Positions 42,981 through 52,066 of a stretch of DNA of 64,000 bases are shown here, one piece after another. The DNA comes from Bradyrhizobium sp. CSA207 (GTDB taxonomy: Bacteria > Pseudomonadota > Alphaproteobacteria > Rhizobiales > Xanthobacteraceae), in assembly GCF_029051685.1 (NCBI RefSeq), contig NZ_JAACFT010000030.1, forward strand, positions 1-64,000. The letters are read 5' to 3'. The notes below the pieces were generated by a model. That model saw only the letters and a program-made list of their open reading frames with translations. It was not told the origin of the DNA and ran no database searches. The position numbers and the translations under genes were made by a program. The stretch's first letter is position 1. Each line of letters begins with the position of its first letter.

Positions 42981-44177
42981 ATGAACCAGCAACCGCAAGA
43001 ACTCCGCAATTTCACCATCAATTTCGGGCCGCAGCATCCGGCAGCGCACGGCGTGCTGCGCCTGGTGCTCGAGCTGGACGGCGAAGTGGTGGAGCGCGTC
43101 GACCCGCATATCGGCCTGCTTCACCGCGGCACCGAGAAGCTGATCGAGCAGAAGACCTATCTCCAGGCGATCCCGTATTTCGACCGGCTCGACTACGTCG
43201 CGCCGATGAATCAGGAGCACGCGTTCTGCCTCGCGGCCGAAAAGCTGCTCGGCATCGAGGTGCCGCGACGCGCCCAGTTGATCCGCGTGCTCTATTGCGA
43301 GATCGGACGCATCCTGTCGCATCTGCTCAACGTCACCACGCAGGCGATGGACGTCGGCGCGCTCACCCCGCCGCTGTGGGGCTTTGAAGAGCGCGAGAAG
43401 CTGATGGTGTTCTACGAGCGCGCTTCCGGCAGCCGCATGCACGCGGCCTACTTCCGGGTCGGCGGCGTGCACCAGGATCTGCCGCAGAAGCTGGTCGACG
43501 ACATCGAGGCCTGGTGCGATCCGTTCCTGAAGGTGGTCGAGGACCTCGACCGGCTGCTCACCGCCAACCGCATCTTCAAGCAGCGCAACGTCGATATCGG
43601 CGTGGTGCCGCTGAAGCAAGCCTGGGAGTGGGGTTTTTCGGGCGTGATGGTGCGCGGCTCGGGCGCGGCCTGGGACCTGCGCAAGTCGCAGCCTTATGAG
43701 TGCTACGCCGAAATGGATTTCGACATCCCGATCGGCAAGAACGGCGACTGCTACGACCGCTATCTGATCCGCATGGAAGAGATGCGTCAGTCGGTACGCA
43801 TCATGAAGCAGTGCCTCCAGAAGCTGAAGGCGCCGGAGGGGCAGGGGCCCGTCGTCGTCGAGGACAACAAGGTCGCGCCGCCGCGCCGCGGCGAGATGAA
43901 GCGCTCAATGGAAGCGCTGATCCATCACTTCAAGCTCTACACCGAAGGCGTCCACGTGCCGGCCGGCGAGGTCTATGCCGCGGTCGAGGCGCCCAAGGGC
44001 GAGTTCGGCGTCTATCTCGTTTCCGACGGCAGCAACAAGCCCTACAAGTGCAAGATCCGTGCGCCGGGGTTTGCGCATCTTCAGGCCATGGATCACATCT
44101 GCCGCGGCCATCTGCTCGCAGACGTCTCGGCGATCCTCGGCTCGCTCGATATCGTGTTCGGAGAGGTCGATCGGTGA
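42981..44177 (+). CDS. nuoD: NADH-quinone oxidoreductase subunit D
   Basis: The 398-residue 49-kDa-type subunit that forms the quinone pocket with NuoB. Signatures are INFGPQHPAAHGVLRLVLELDGE, the DPHIGLLHRGTEKLIE motif and the C-terminal HICRGHLLADVSAILGSLDIVFGEVDR. The conserved quinone-site His and Tyr residues are present. The stop overlaps the start of an FkbM methyltransferase gene (GTGATG). Confidence 0.97.
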   Translation: MNQQPQELRNFTINFGPQHPAAHGVLRLVLELDGEVVERVDPHIGLLHRGTEKLIEQKTYLQAIPYFDRLDYVAPMNQEHAFCLAAEKLLGIEVPRRAQLIRVLYCEIGRILSHLLNVTTQAMDVGALTPPLWGFEEREKLMVFYERASGSRMHAAYFRVGGVHQDLPQKLVDDIEAWCDPFLKVVEDLDRLLTANRIFKQRNVDIGVVPLKQAWEWGFSGVMVRGSGAAWDLRKSQPYECYAEMDFDIPIGKNGDCYDRYLIRMEEMRQSVRIMKQCLQKLKAPEGQGPVVVEDNKVAPPRRGEMKRSMEALIHHFKLYTEGVHVPAGEVYAAVEAPKGEFGVYLVSDGSNKPYKCKIRAPGFAHLQAMDHICRGHLLADVSAILGSLDIVFGEVDR

Positions 44178-45151
44178 TGGCGCAGGCGCCGATCCAGTTT
44201 GACCGTGCCTCGGGGGCCCTTGAAGGGGCCAACCTGTGGGAGCGGACGGCTGCCTTGGCGCTGGTGACGGGATCGAAGATCTCGTCGCACTTCTCGCACA
44301 TGGGCTATATCGCCTGCGCCAACCTGCTGCGGAAAACGCTGCCCGAGCGCAACATTGCGATCAAGCTCAACCCCGACGCCGTGTTCGAATTTCCCTACGG
44401 CGACGGCTATTGGAGCAAGCTGCTCAACCGCTCCTACAATTACGAGGACGAGCTCGAGTTGTTGTTCGTGGACTCCATCGATGTCGACTACACGTTGCTC
44501 GATTGCGGCGCCAATTACGGCTACTGGTCGGTGCTGGTCTCGAGCAAGCCGTTCGGCGCCCACAAGGCGATCGCGATCGAGCCGTCAGGGCAGAACTATC
44601 CGAAGCTTGCTAACAATGCCCGCGTCAACGGCAACCGTTTCGAGACCATGAAATGCGCGATCGGCGCGGCCCGCGGCACCGCGCGGCTGTCTGGCACCAA
44701 GCATGAGGCCTTCAGTATCGCCGGCGATAATGCGGCGGGCGAGGAGGTCCCGGTCATCGCGCTGGACAATTTGATCGATGACGGCAAGGTCGCGGGCACC
44801 GGCAAATATCTGATCAAGCTCGACGTCGAGGGCGTCGAGATCGAGGCGATCAAGGGCGGCGCCCGGCTGCTTGAGGCCGACAGCGTCATCATGTGCGAGG
44901 AGCACGGCAGCGATCCGACCCACGCGGTGTCGCGCTTCATCCTCGAGCAGACCCCGCTGAAGCTGATCGTGTTCGATCCGCGCAGCAACCGGATGGAGAC
45001 CGTGACCGAGCTGTCGATCCTCGATCGCATCAAGGTCTCGACCCACGTCGGCTACAACGTTTTCGGCACCGCAAGCGCATTCTGGCAGGACAGGATCGAT
45101 GCCCTGAATGCCAAGAACCTGAATGCCAAGTCCGCGCGCCGCATGCAGTGA
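44177..45151 (+). CDS. FkbM-family SAM-dependent methyltransferase inside the nuo operon
   Basis: A 324-residue FkbM-type methyltransferase, a family acting mostly on hydroxyls of small molecules or sugars. The SAM-binding motif I is YTLLDCGANYGYWSVLV (about residues 105-121), followed by AIAIEPSGQNYPKL. The FkbM C-terminal segment is YLIKLDVEGVEIEAIKGGARLL. It begins one base inside the nuoD stop and precedes nuoE by 12 bases, so it must be cotranscribed with complex I. No standard nuo gene set includes it. Whether it modifies a complex I subunit, a cofactor or something unrelated is unknown. Confidence 0.9.
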   Translation: MAQAPIQFDRASGALEGANLWERTAALALVTGSKISSHFSHMGYIACANLLRKTLPERNIAIKLNPDAVFEFPYGDGYWSKLLNRSYNYEDELELLFVDSIDVDYTLLDCGANYGYWSVLVSSKPFGAHKAIAIEPSGQNYPKLANNARVNGNRFETMKCAIGAARGTARLSGTKHEAFSIAGDNAAGEEVPVIALDNLIDDGKVAGTGKYLIKLDVEGVEIEAIKGGARLLEADSVIMCEEHGSDPTHAVSRFILEQTPLKLIVFDPRSNRMETVTELSILDRIKVSTHVGYNVFGTASAFWQDRIDALNAKNLNAKSARRMQ

Positions 45152-45163
45152 GAGATTGAAGAT

Positions 45164-45775
45164 ATGTCCGTCCGCCGATTAGCACCGAAGGAAGTCCAGC
45201 CCGCGAGCTTTGCGTTCACGGAGGAGAACCTCGCGTTCGCCAAGCAGCAGATCGCGAAATATCCGGCCGGACGCCAGGCTTCGGCTGTGATTGCGATCCT
45301 CTGGCGCGCGCAGGAGCAACACGAGGGCTGGGTCTCGGAAGCCGCGATCCGCGTCGTCGCCGACATGCTCGACATGCCCTATATCCGCGTGCTCGAGGTT
45401 GCGACCTTCTACACGATGTTCCAGCTCGCTCCTGTCGGCAAGAAGGCCCACGTCCAGGTCTGCGGCACCACGCCGTGCCGCCTGCGCGGGGCCGAGGACC
45501 TGATCCATGTCTGCGAGAGCCGGATCCATCACGATCCCTTCCATCTCTCCAAGGACGGCAATTTCAGCTGGGAAGAGGTGGAGTGCCTGGGGGCCTGCGT
45601 GAACGCGCCGATGGTCTTGATCGGCAAGGACACCTATGAGGACCTGACCAAGGAGAGCTTTGGCAAGGTGCTCGACGGCTTCGCTTCGGGCAATCCGCCC
45701 AAGCCCGGTCCGCAGAACGGCCGCCAGTTCTCGGCGCCGATCGGCGGGCCGACGACGCTGAAGGAGACCACCTGA
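45164..45775 (+). CDS. nuoE: NADH-quinone oxidoreductase subunit E
   Basis: The 203-residue 24-kDa-type subunit with a thioredoxin-like 2Fe-2S site (N1a). Ligands are in VCGTTPCRLRGAE and VECLGACVNAPMV. It has a C-terminal extension rich in Gly and Pro (NPPKPGPQNGRQFSAPIGGP). The stop overlaps the start of a small membrane gene by one base. Confidence 0.96.
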   Translation: MSVRRLAPKEVQPASFAFTEENLAFAKQQIAKYPAGRQASAVIAILWRAQEQHEGWVSEAAIRVVADMLDMPYIRVLEVATFYTMFQLAPVGKKAHVQVCGTTPCRLRGAEDLIHVCESRIHHDPFHLSKDGNFSWEEVECLGACVNAPMVLIGKDTYEDLTKESFGKVLDGFASGNPPKPGPQNGRQFSAPIGGPTTLKETT

Positions 45776-45981
45776 TGGGTGATCTCGCGAGACCGGAAGC
45801 GGGGAGGGGCGACGCCATGAAGAAATGGGGCTTCATCGCCTTGCATGCCGCCGTGGCGGCCACGTTCATTTTCCTGCTTCAGCGCTTCACGATGAGCGCG
45901 TCGCTGGAATCCAGTCTGCTCTGGGCGCTGACCTTCGCCGTCTGCGCGGCCGGGCTTGCCTACAAGCAAGCCAACCGTTGA
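45775..45981 (+). CDS. Small two-helix membrane protein between nuoE and nuoF
   Basis: A 68-residue protein with two hydrophobic segments (about 20-37 and 46-61) and a basic C-terminus (YKQANR). It is coupled to nuoE through a TGATG overlap and ends 15 bases before nuoF. An internal ATG at 45817 would give a 54-residue product starting directly before the first helix. It is not one of the 14 core complex I subunits. It may be an accessory or assembly factor of complex I. Confidence 0.7.
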   Translation: MGDLARPEAGRGDAMKKWGFIALHAAVAATFIFLLQRFTMSASLESSLLWALTFAVCAAGLAYKQANR

Positions 45982-45996
45982 TCGGAAAGCACTGAA

Positions 45997-47322
<1,326 letters not shown>

Positions 47323-47327
47323 GAAGA

Positions 47328-49403
47328 ATGACCAAGCTCATCATCGACGGCAAAGAGATCGATGTCCCGCCGGAGTACACGCTGCTCCAGGCGTGCGAGG
47401 CCGCCGGCGCCGAGATTCCGCGCTTTTGCTATCACGAGCGGCTGTCGATCGCCGGCAACTGCCGGATGTGCCTCGTCGAAGTGAAGGGCGGCCCGAAGCC
47501 GGTCGCCAGCTGCGCCTGGGGCGTGCGTGACTGCCGTCCGGGTCCCAAGGGCGAGCCGCCGGAAATCTCCACGCGTTCGCCGATGGTGAAGAAGGCACGC
47601 GAAGGCGTGATGGAATTCCTGCTGATCAACCATCCGCTGGACTGCCCGATCTGCGACCAGGGCGGCGAGTGCGATCTCCAGGATCAGGCGATGGGCTATG
47701 GTGTCGACACCAGCCGCTTCGCCGAGAACAAGCGCGCGGTCGAGGATAAATATCTCGGCGCGCTGGTCAAGACCTCGATGAACCGCTGCATCCAGTGCAC
47801 GCGCTGCGTCCGCTTCTCGGCGGAAGTCGCCGGCGCCCCCGAGATGGGCGCCACCGGCCGCGGCGAGGACATGGAGATCACGACCTATCTCGAGCACGCG
47901 CTGAGCTCGGAACTCCAGGGCAACCTCGTCGACATCTGCCCGGTCGGTGCGCTGACCTCGAAGCCTTACGCCTTCGCCGCCCGCCCGTGGGAGCTCGGCA
48001 AGACCCAGTCGATCGACGTGATGGACGGCATCGGCTCGGCGATCCGGGTCGATACCCGCGGCCGCGAGGTGATGCGTATCCTGCCGCGCATCAATGAGGC
48101 CGTGAACGAGGAGTGGATCTCCGACAAGACCCGTCACGTCGTCGACGGCCTGCGCACCCAGCGTCTCGACCGTCCCTATATCCGCGAAGCCGGCAAGCTG
48201 CGCGCGGCGAGCTGGCAGGAGGCCTTTGCCGCGATCGCCGCCAAGGCGGCGCGCACCGACGGCAAGCGGATCGGCGCGATCGCGGGCGATCTCGCCGGCG
48301 TCGAAGAGATGTTCGCGCTGAAGGACCTGCTGGCAAAATACGGCTCGGGCAATCTGGCGGTGCAGGGCGGCGACGCCTTCGATCCCGCGCTCGGCCGCGG
48401 CTCCTACATCTTCAATCCGACCCTGGTGGGCGTCGAGCAGGCCGATGCGCTGCTGATCATCGGCTCTAATCCGCGGAAGGAGGCGGCCGTGTTCAACGCC
48501 CGCATCCGCAAGCGCTGGCGCGCCGGCGGCTTCAAGGTCGGCGTGATCGGCGCCAAGGCCGACCTGACCTATACTTACGACCATCTCGGCGCGGGCACCG
48601 ACACCCTCGGTGAGCTCGCGGCCGGCAAGCACTCCTTCATGGACGTGCTGAAGAACGCCAAGAATCCGATCATCCTGGTCGGGGCGGGCGCGGCCTCGCG
48701 TCATGACGGCGCCGCCATTCTCGCCAGCGCCGCCAACCTCGCGCTCGATGTCGGCGCGGTCAAGGACGGCTGGAACGGCTTTGGCGTGCTGCACGAGAGC
48801 GCCTCGCGCGTCGGCGCGCTCGATATCGGCTTCGTCGCGGGTCCCGGCGGGCTGAATGCGGCGCAGATGACGACGTTCGGTACGCTCGACCTCTTGTTCC
48901 TGCTCGGCGCCGACGAGATCAAGGCGCCGGACGGCACCTTCGTCGTCTATATCGGCACCCATGGCGACCGCGGCGCCCATCGCGCCGACGTGATCCTGCC
49001 GGCGGCCGCCTATACCGAGAAGTCCGCGATCTACGTCAACACCGAAGGTCGCGTGCAGATGACCGGCCGCGCCGCGTTCCCGCCGGGCGAGGCCCGCGAG
49101 GATTGGGCGATTATCCGCGCGCTGTCGGAAGCGCTCGGCAAGAAGCTCGGCTATGACTCGCTGTCCGCGTTGCGCCAGGCGATCTTCAAGGCAGTGCCGC
49201 ATTTGATCCGTCTCGATCAGATCGAGGCCGGCTCCGTCGACCAGATCAAGAAGCTGGCGGGGAAGGGCGGCACGACGGAGAAGACGCCGTTCAAGCCGCT
49301 CGTCGAGGACTTCTATTTGACCAACCCAATCGCGCGTGCGTCCGCCGTGATGGCGGAATGCTCGCGGCTTGCCTCCGGGCAGATGCTGACCGCAGCGGAG
49401 TGA
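47328..49403 (+). CDS. nuoG: NADH-quinone oxidoreductase subunit G
   Basis: The 691-residue 75-kDa-type subunit that carries several iron-sulfur clusters. N-terminal 2Fe-2S ligands lie in CYHERLSIAGNCRMC with a further Cys about 14 residues on. The 4Fe-4S site with His is HPLDCPICDQGGECDLQDQAM, and the next cluster is in CIQCTRCVRFS with CPVGALTSKP. The rest is a molybdopterin-oxidoreductase-like domain, which in complex I is structural. It follows nuoF by five bases. Confidence 0.96.
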   Translation: MTKLIIDGKEIDVPPEYTLLQACEAAGAEIPRFCYHERLSIAGNCRMCLVEVKGGPKPVASCAWGVRDCRPGPKGEPPEISTRSPMVKKAREGVMEFLLINHPLDCPICDQGGECDLQDQAMGYGVDTSRFAENKRAVEDKYLGALVKTSMNRCIQCTRCVRFSAEVAGAPEMGATGRGEDMEITTYLEHALSSELQGNLVDICPVGALTSKPYAFAARPWELGKTQSIDVMDGIGSAIRVDTRGREVMRILPRINEAVNEEWISDKTRHVVDGLRTQRLDRPYIREAGKLRAASWQEAFAAIAAKAARTDGKRIGAIAGDLAGVEEMFALKDLLAKYGSGNLAVQGGDAFDPALGRGSYIFNPTLVGVEQADALLIIGSNPRKEAAVFNARIRKRWRAGGFKVGVIGAKADLTYTYDHLGAGTDTLGELAAGKHSFMDVLKNAKNPIILVGAGAASRHDGAAILASAANLALDVGAVKDGWNGFGVLHESASRVGALDIGFVAGPGGLNAAQMTTFGTLDLLFLLGADEIKAPDGTFVVYIGTHGDRGAHRADVILPAAAYTEKSAIYVNTEGRVQMTGRAAFPPGEAREDWAIIRALSEALGKKLGYDSLSALRQAIFKAVPHLIRLDQIEAGSVDQIKKLAGKGGTTEKTPFKPLVEDFYLTNPIARASAVMAECSRLASGQMLTAAE

Positions 49404-49407
49404 GCTG

Positions 49408-50475
49408 ATGGAATTCTTCGAAAGCGCATTCTGGACCGGCTTCCTCTGGCCGCTGATCATCATGATCGCGCAGAGCGTGCTGGTGCTCGTCGTGCTGCTG
49501 GTCGCGATCGCCTACATTCTGCTCGCCGACCGCAAGATCTGGGCGGCGGTGCAGATCCGGCGCGGCCCGAACGTGGTCGGCCCCTGGGGCCTGTTCCAGT
49601 CCTTCGCCGATCTGCTGAAGTTCGTACTGAAGGAGCCGATTATCCCGTCCGGCGCCAACAAGGGCGTATTCCTGCTGGCGCCCCTGGTGTCCTGCGTGCT
49701 CGCGCTTGCGGCCTGGGCGGTGATCCCGACCAATCTCGGCTGGGTGATCTCCGACATCAATGTCGGCATCCTCTTCATCTTTGCGATCTCGTCGCTGTCG
49801 ATCTACGGCATCATCATGGCCGGCTGGTCGTCGAACTCGAAATACCCGTTCCTGGCCGCGCTGCGCTCGGCGGCGCAGATGGTGTCCTATGAGGTCTCCA
49901 TCGGCTTCGTCATCATCACGGTGCTGCTCTGCGCCGGCACGCTGAACCTGTCGGCGGTCGTCGAGGCGCAGCATGCGCGCGGCCTCGCCAGTCTGATCGG
50001 GCTGCCGCAGCTCACCATCCTGAACTGGTACGTCTGGCCGCTGTTCCCGATGTTCGTGGTGTTCTACGTCTCGGCGCTGGCGGAGACCAACCGTCCGCCC
50101 TTCGACCTCGTCGAAGCGGAGTCAGAGCTCGTCGCCGGCTTCATGGTCGAGTACGGATCGACACCGTATCTGCTGTTCATGCTCGGCGAGTATGTCGCGA
50201 TCGTCACGATGTGCGCGATGGCCACGATCCTGTTCCTCGGAGGCTGGCTGCCGCCGGTGGACCTGCCGCCCTTCAACTGGGTGCCGGGGATCATCTGGTT
50301 CTCGCTCAAAGTGTTCTTCATGTTCTTCCTGTTCGCGATGGCAAAGGCGATCGTGCCGCGCTACCGCTATGATCAACTGATGCGCCTCGGCTGGAAGGTA
50401 TTCCTGCCGCTGTCGCTGGCGATGGTGATCGTGGTGGCGGGCGTGCTGCATTTCGCCGGCATCGCGCCGAAGTGA
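49408..50475 (+). CDS. nuoH: NADH-quinone oxidoreductase subunit H
   Basis: A 355-residue membrane subunit with eight helices that forms the quinone entry channel. Conserved segments are LADRKIWAAVQIRRGPNVVGPWG, the acidic loop AETNRPPFDLVEAESELVAGFMVEYGS and RYRYDQLMRLGWKVFLPLSL. GTG 50472 overlaps its stop, but nuoI probably starts at ATG 50484. Confidence 0.97.
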   Translation: MEFFESAFWTGFLWPLIIMIAQSVLVLVVLLVAIAYILLADRKIWAAVQIRRGPNVVGPWGLFQSFADLLKFVLKEPIIPSGANKGVFLLAPLVSCVLALAAWAVIPTNLGWVISDINVGILFIFAISSLSIYGIIMAGWSSNSKYPFLAALRSAAQMVSYEVSIGFVIITVLLCAGTLNLSAVVEAQHARGLASLIGLPQLTILNWYVWPLFPMFVVFYVSALAETNRPPFDLVEAESELVAGFMVEYGSTPYLLFMLGEYVAIVTMCAMATILFLGGWLPPVDLPPFNWVPGIIWFSLKVFFMFFLFAMAKAIVPRYRYDQLMRLGWKVFLPLSLAMVIVVAGVLHFAGIAPK

Positions 50476-50483
50476 GGGCCGTC

Positions 50484-50978
50484 ATGGGTATCAACATCAA
50501 CGCCACTGCACGCTCGCTTCTGCTGTCGGAATTCGTCTCGGCGTTCTTCCTCGCCATGCGCTATTTCTTCCAGCCGAAGCCGACGCTGAACTATCCATTC
50601 GAGAAGGGGCCGATCTCGCCGCGCTTCCGCGGCGAGCACGCGCTGCGCCGCTATCCGAACGGGGAAGAGCGCTGCATCGCCTGCAAGCTGTGCGAGGCGA
50701 TCTGTCCTGCGCAGGCCATCACCATCGAGGCCGGCCCGCGTCGCAACGACGGCACCCGCCGCACGGTGCGCTACGACATCGACATGGTGAAGTGCATCTA
50801 TTGCGGCCTCTGCCAGGAGGCCTGTCCGGTCGACGCCATCGTCGAAGGTCCGAACTTCGAGTTCGCGACCGAGACCCGCGAGGAGCTTTACTATGACAAG
50901 GCCAAGCTGCTCGCCAATGGCGACCGCTGGGAACGCGAGATCGCCAAAGCGATCGAGCTCGACGCGCCGTACCGGTGA
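50484..50978 (+). CDS. nuoI: NADH-quinone oxidoreductase subunit I
   Basis: A 164-residue ferredoxin-like subunit with two 4Fe-4S clusters (N6a, N6b): CIACKLCEAICPAQA and CIYCGLCQEACPVDA. The N-terminal amphipathic helix (SLLLSEFVSAFFLAMRYFF) anchors it at the membrane arm. ATG 50484 gives the usual length; an in-frame GTG lies four codons earlier. A palindromic repeat separates it from nuoJ. Confidence 0.97.
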   Translation: MGININATARSLLLSEFVSAFFLAMRYFFQPKPTLNYPFEKGPISPRFRGEHALRRYPNGEERCIACKLCEAICPAQAITIEAGPRRNDGTRRTVRYDIDMVKCIYCGLCQEACPVDAIVEGPNFEFATETREELYYDKAKLLANGDRWEREIAKAIELDAPYR

Positions 50979-50987
50979 GATGAGAGC

Positions 50988-51129
50988 ATGATCCTTCCCG
51001 CCACCTCCTCGTCATTCCGGGGCGCGCGAAGCGCGAACCCGGAATCTCGCGCCACAACCTCTAGATTCCGGGTTCGCGGGCTTTGCCCGCGCCCCGGAAT
51101 GACGGGGAATGCCCAATGATCCTTCCCGC
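50988..51129. mobile_element. Palindromic repeat element inserted at nuoJ, flanked by a 14-bp direct repeat
   Basis: ATGATCCTTCCCGC occurs at 50988-51001 and again at 51116-51129, where it is the start of nuoJ. Between the copies lies a 114-base segment whose core (51010-51104) is a long inverted repeat with ends CGTCATTCCGGGGCGCG (51010-51026) and its exact complement (51088-51104), plus inner GAACCCGGAATC/GATTCCGGGTTC arms. Removing 128 bases would leave nuoJ starting ten bases after the nuoI stop, as expected for this operon. The arrangement is best read as insertion of a small non-coding repeat with target-site duplication. Confidence 0.8.
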
Positions 51130-51754
51130 GCTGTTCTTCTATCTGTTCGCCGCCGTCTGCGTCGCCTCGGCGGTGATGGTGATTGTCTCGCGCAATCCCG
51201 TGCACTCGGTGCTGTACCTGATCCTGGCGTTCGTCAACGCCTCCGGCCTGTTCGTGCTGATGGGCGCCGAATTCCTGGCGATGATCCTGATCGTCGTCTA
51301 CGTCGGCGCGGTCGCGGTGCTGTTCCTGTTCGTGATCATGATGCTCGACGTCGATTTCCTCGAGCTGCGCGAGGGCTTCATCGAGTATTTGCCGATCGGC
51401 CTGGTGATCGGCGGCATCTTCCTGTTCGAACTGCTGCTTACCGTCGGCTTCTGGGTCATCAATCCCGGCGTCGCCAAGACCATCACGGCGGCGATCCCGG
51501 CCAACGTCTCCAACACCGAGGCGCTCGGGCTCGTGCTCTATACGAAGTACATCCACTACTTCCAGCTCGCAGGCATGGTGCTGCTGGTTGCGATGATCGG
51601 CGCCATCGTGCTGACGCTGCGCCACAAGGCGAGCGTGAAGCGGCAGGACATCAACGTTCAGAACGCGCGCACGCCCGAAATGGCGATGGCGATGCGCAAG
51701 GTGGCGCCGGGGCAGGGGCTCTCGGATGCCGATGCGGCGGAGTGGGTGAAATGA
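51116..51754 (+). CDS. nuoJ: NADH-quinone oxidoreductase subunit J
   Basis: A 212-residue membrane subunit with five helices, including the characteristic NPVHSVLYLILAFVNASGLFVLMGAEFLAMILIVVYVGAVAVLFLF region with a pi-bulge helix. ATG 51116 gives the family N-terminus MILPALFFYLFA. The start codon lies in the second copy of a 14-bp direct repeat created by an inserted element. No purine-rich Shine-Dalgarno is obvious other than GGGGAAT about eight to twelve bases upstream, which comes from the inserted DNA. It overlaps nuoK by four bases. Confidence 0.96.
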   Translation: MILPALFFYLFAAVCVASAVMVIVSRNPVHSVLYLILAFVNASGLFVLMGAEFLAMILIVVYVGAVAVLFLFVIMMLDVDFLELREGFIEYLPIGLVIGGIFLFELLLTVGFWVINPGVAKTITAAIPANVSNTEALGLVLYTKYIHYFQLAGMVLLVAMIGAIVLTLRHKASVKRQDINVQNARTPEMAMAMRKVAPGQGLSDADAAEWVK

Positions 51755-52059
51755 CGATCGGGCTCGGACATTATCTGGCGGTTGGCGCGATCCTGTTCAC
51801 GCTCGGCATCCTCGGCATCTTCCTGAACCGCAAGAACATCATCGTCATCCTGATGTCGATCGAGCTGATCCTGCTCTCGGTCAACGTCAATCTGGTGGCG
51901 TTCTCGACCTTCCTCGGCGACATCGTCGGCCAGGTCTTCGCGCTGCTGGTGCTGACGGTCGCGGCTGCGGAAGCTGCGATCGGTCTCGCCATCCTGGTGG
52001 TCTATTTCCGCAACCGCGGCTCGATCGCGGTTGAGGACGTCAATCTGATGAAGGGTTAA
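51751..52059 (+). CDS. nuoK: NADH-quinone oxidoreductase subunit K
   Basis: A 102-residue, three-helix antiporter-like subunit. It carries the conserved helix Glu residues in IVILMSIELILLSVN and TVAAAEAAIGLAILV, needed for proton transfer. The start overlaps the nuoJ stop (ATGA). nuoL follows after seven bases. Confidence 0.97.
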   Translation: MTIGLGHYLAVGAILFTLGILGIFLNRKNIIVILMSIELILLSVNVNLVAFSTFLGDIVGQVFALLVLTVAAAEAAIGLAILVVYFRNRGSIAVEDVNLMKG

Positions 52060-52066
52060 CCCAGCT

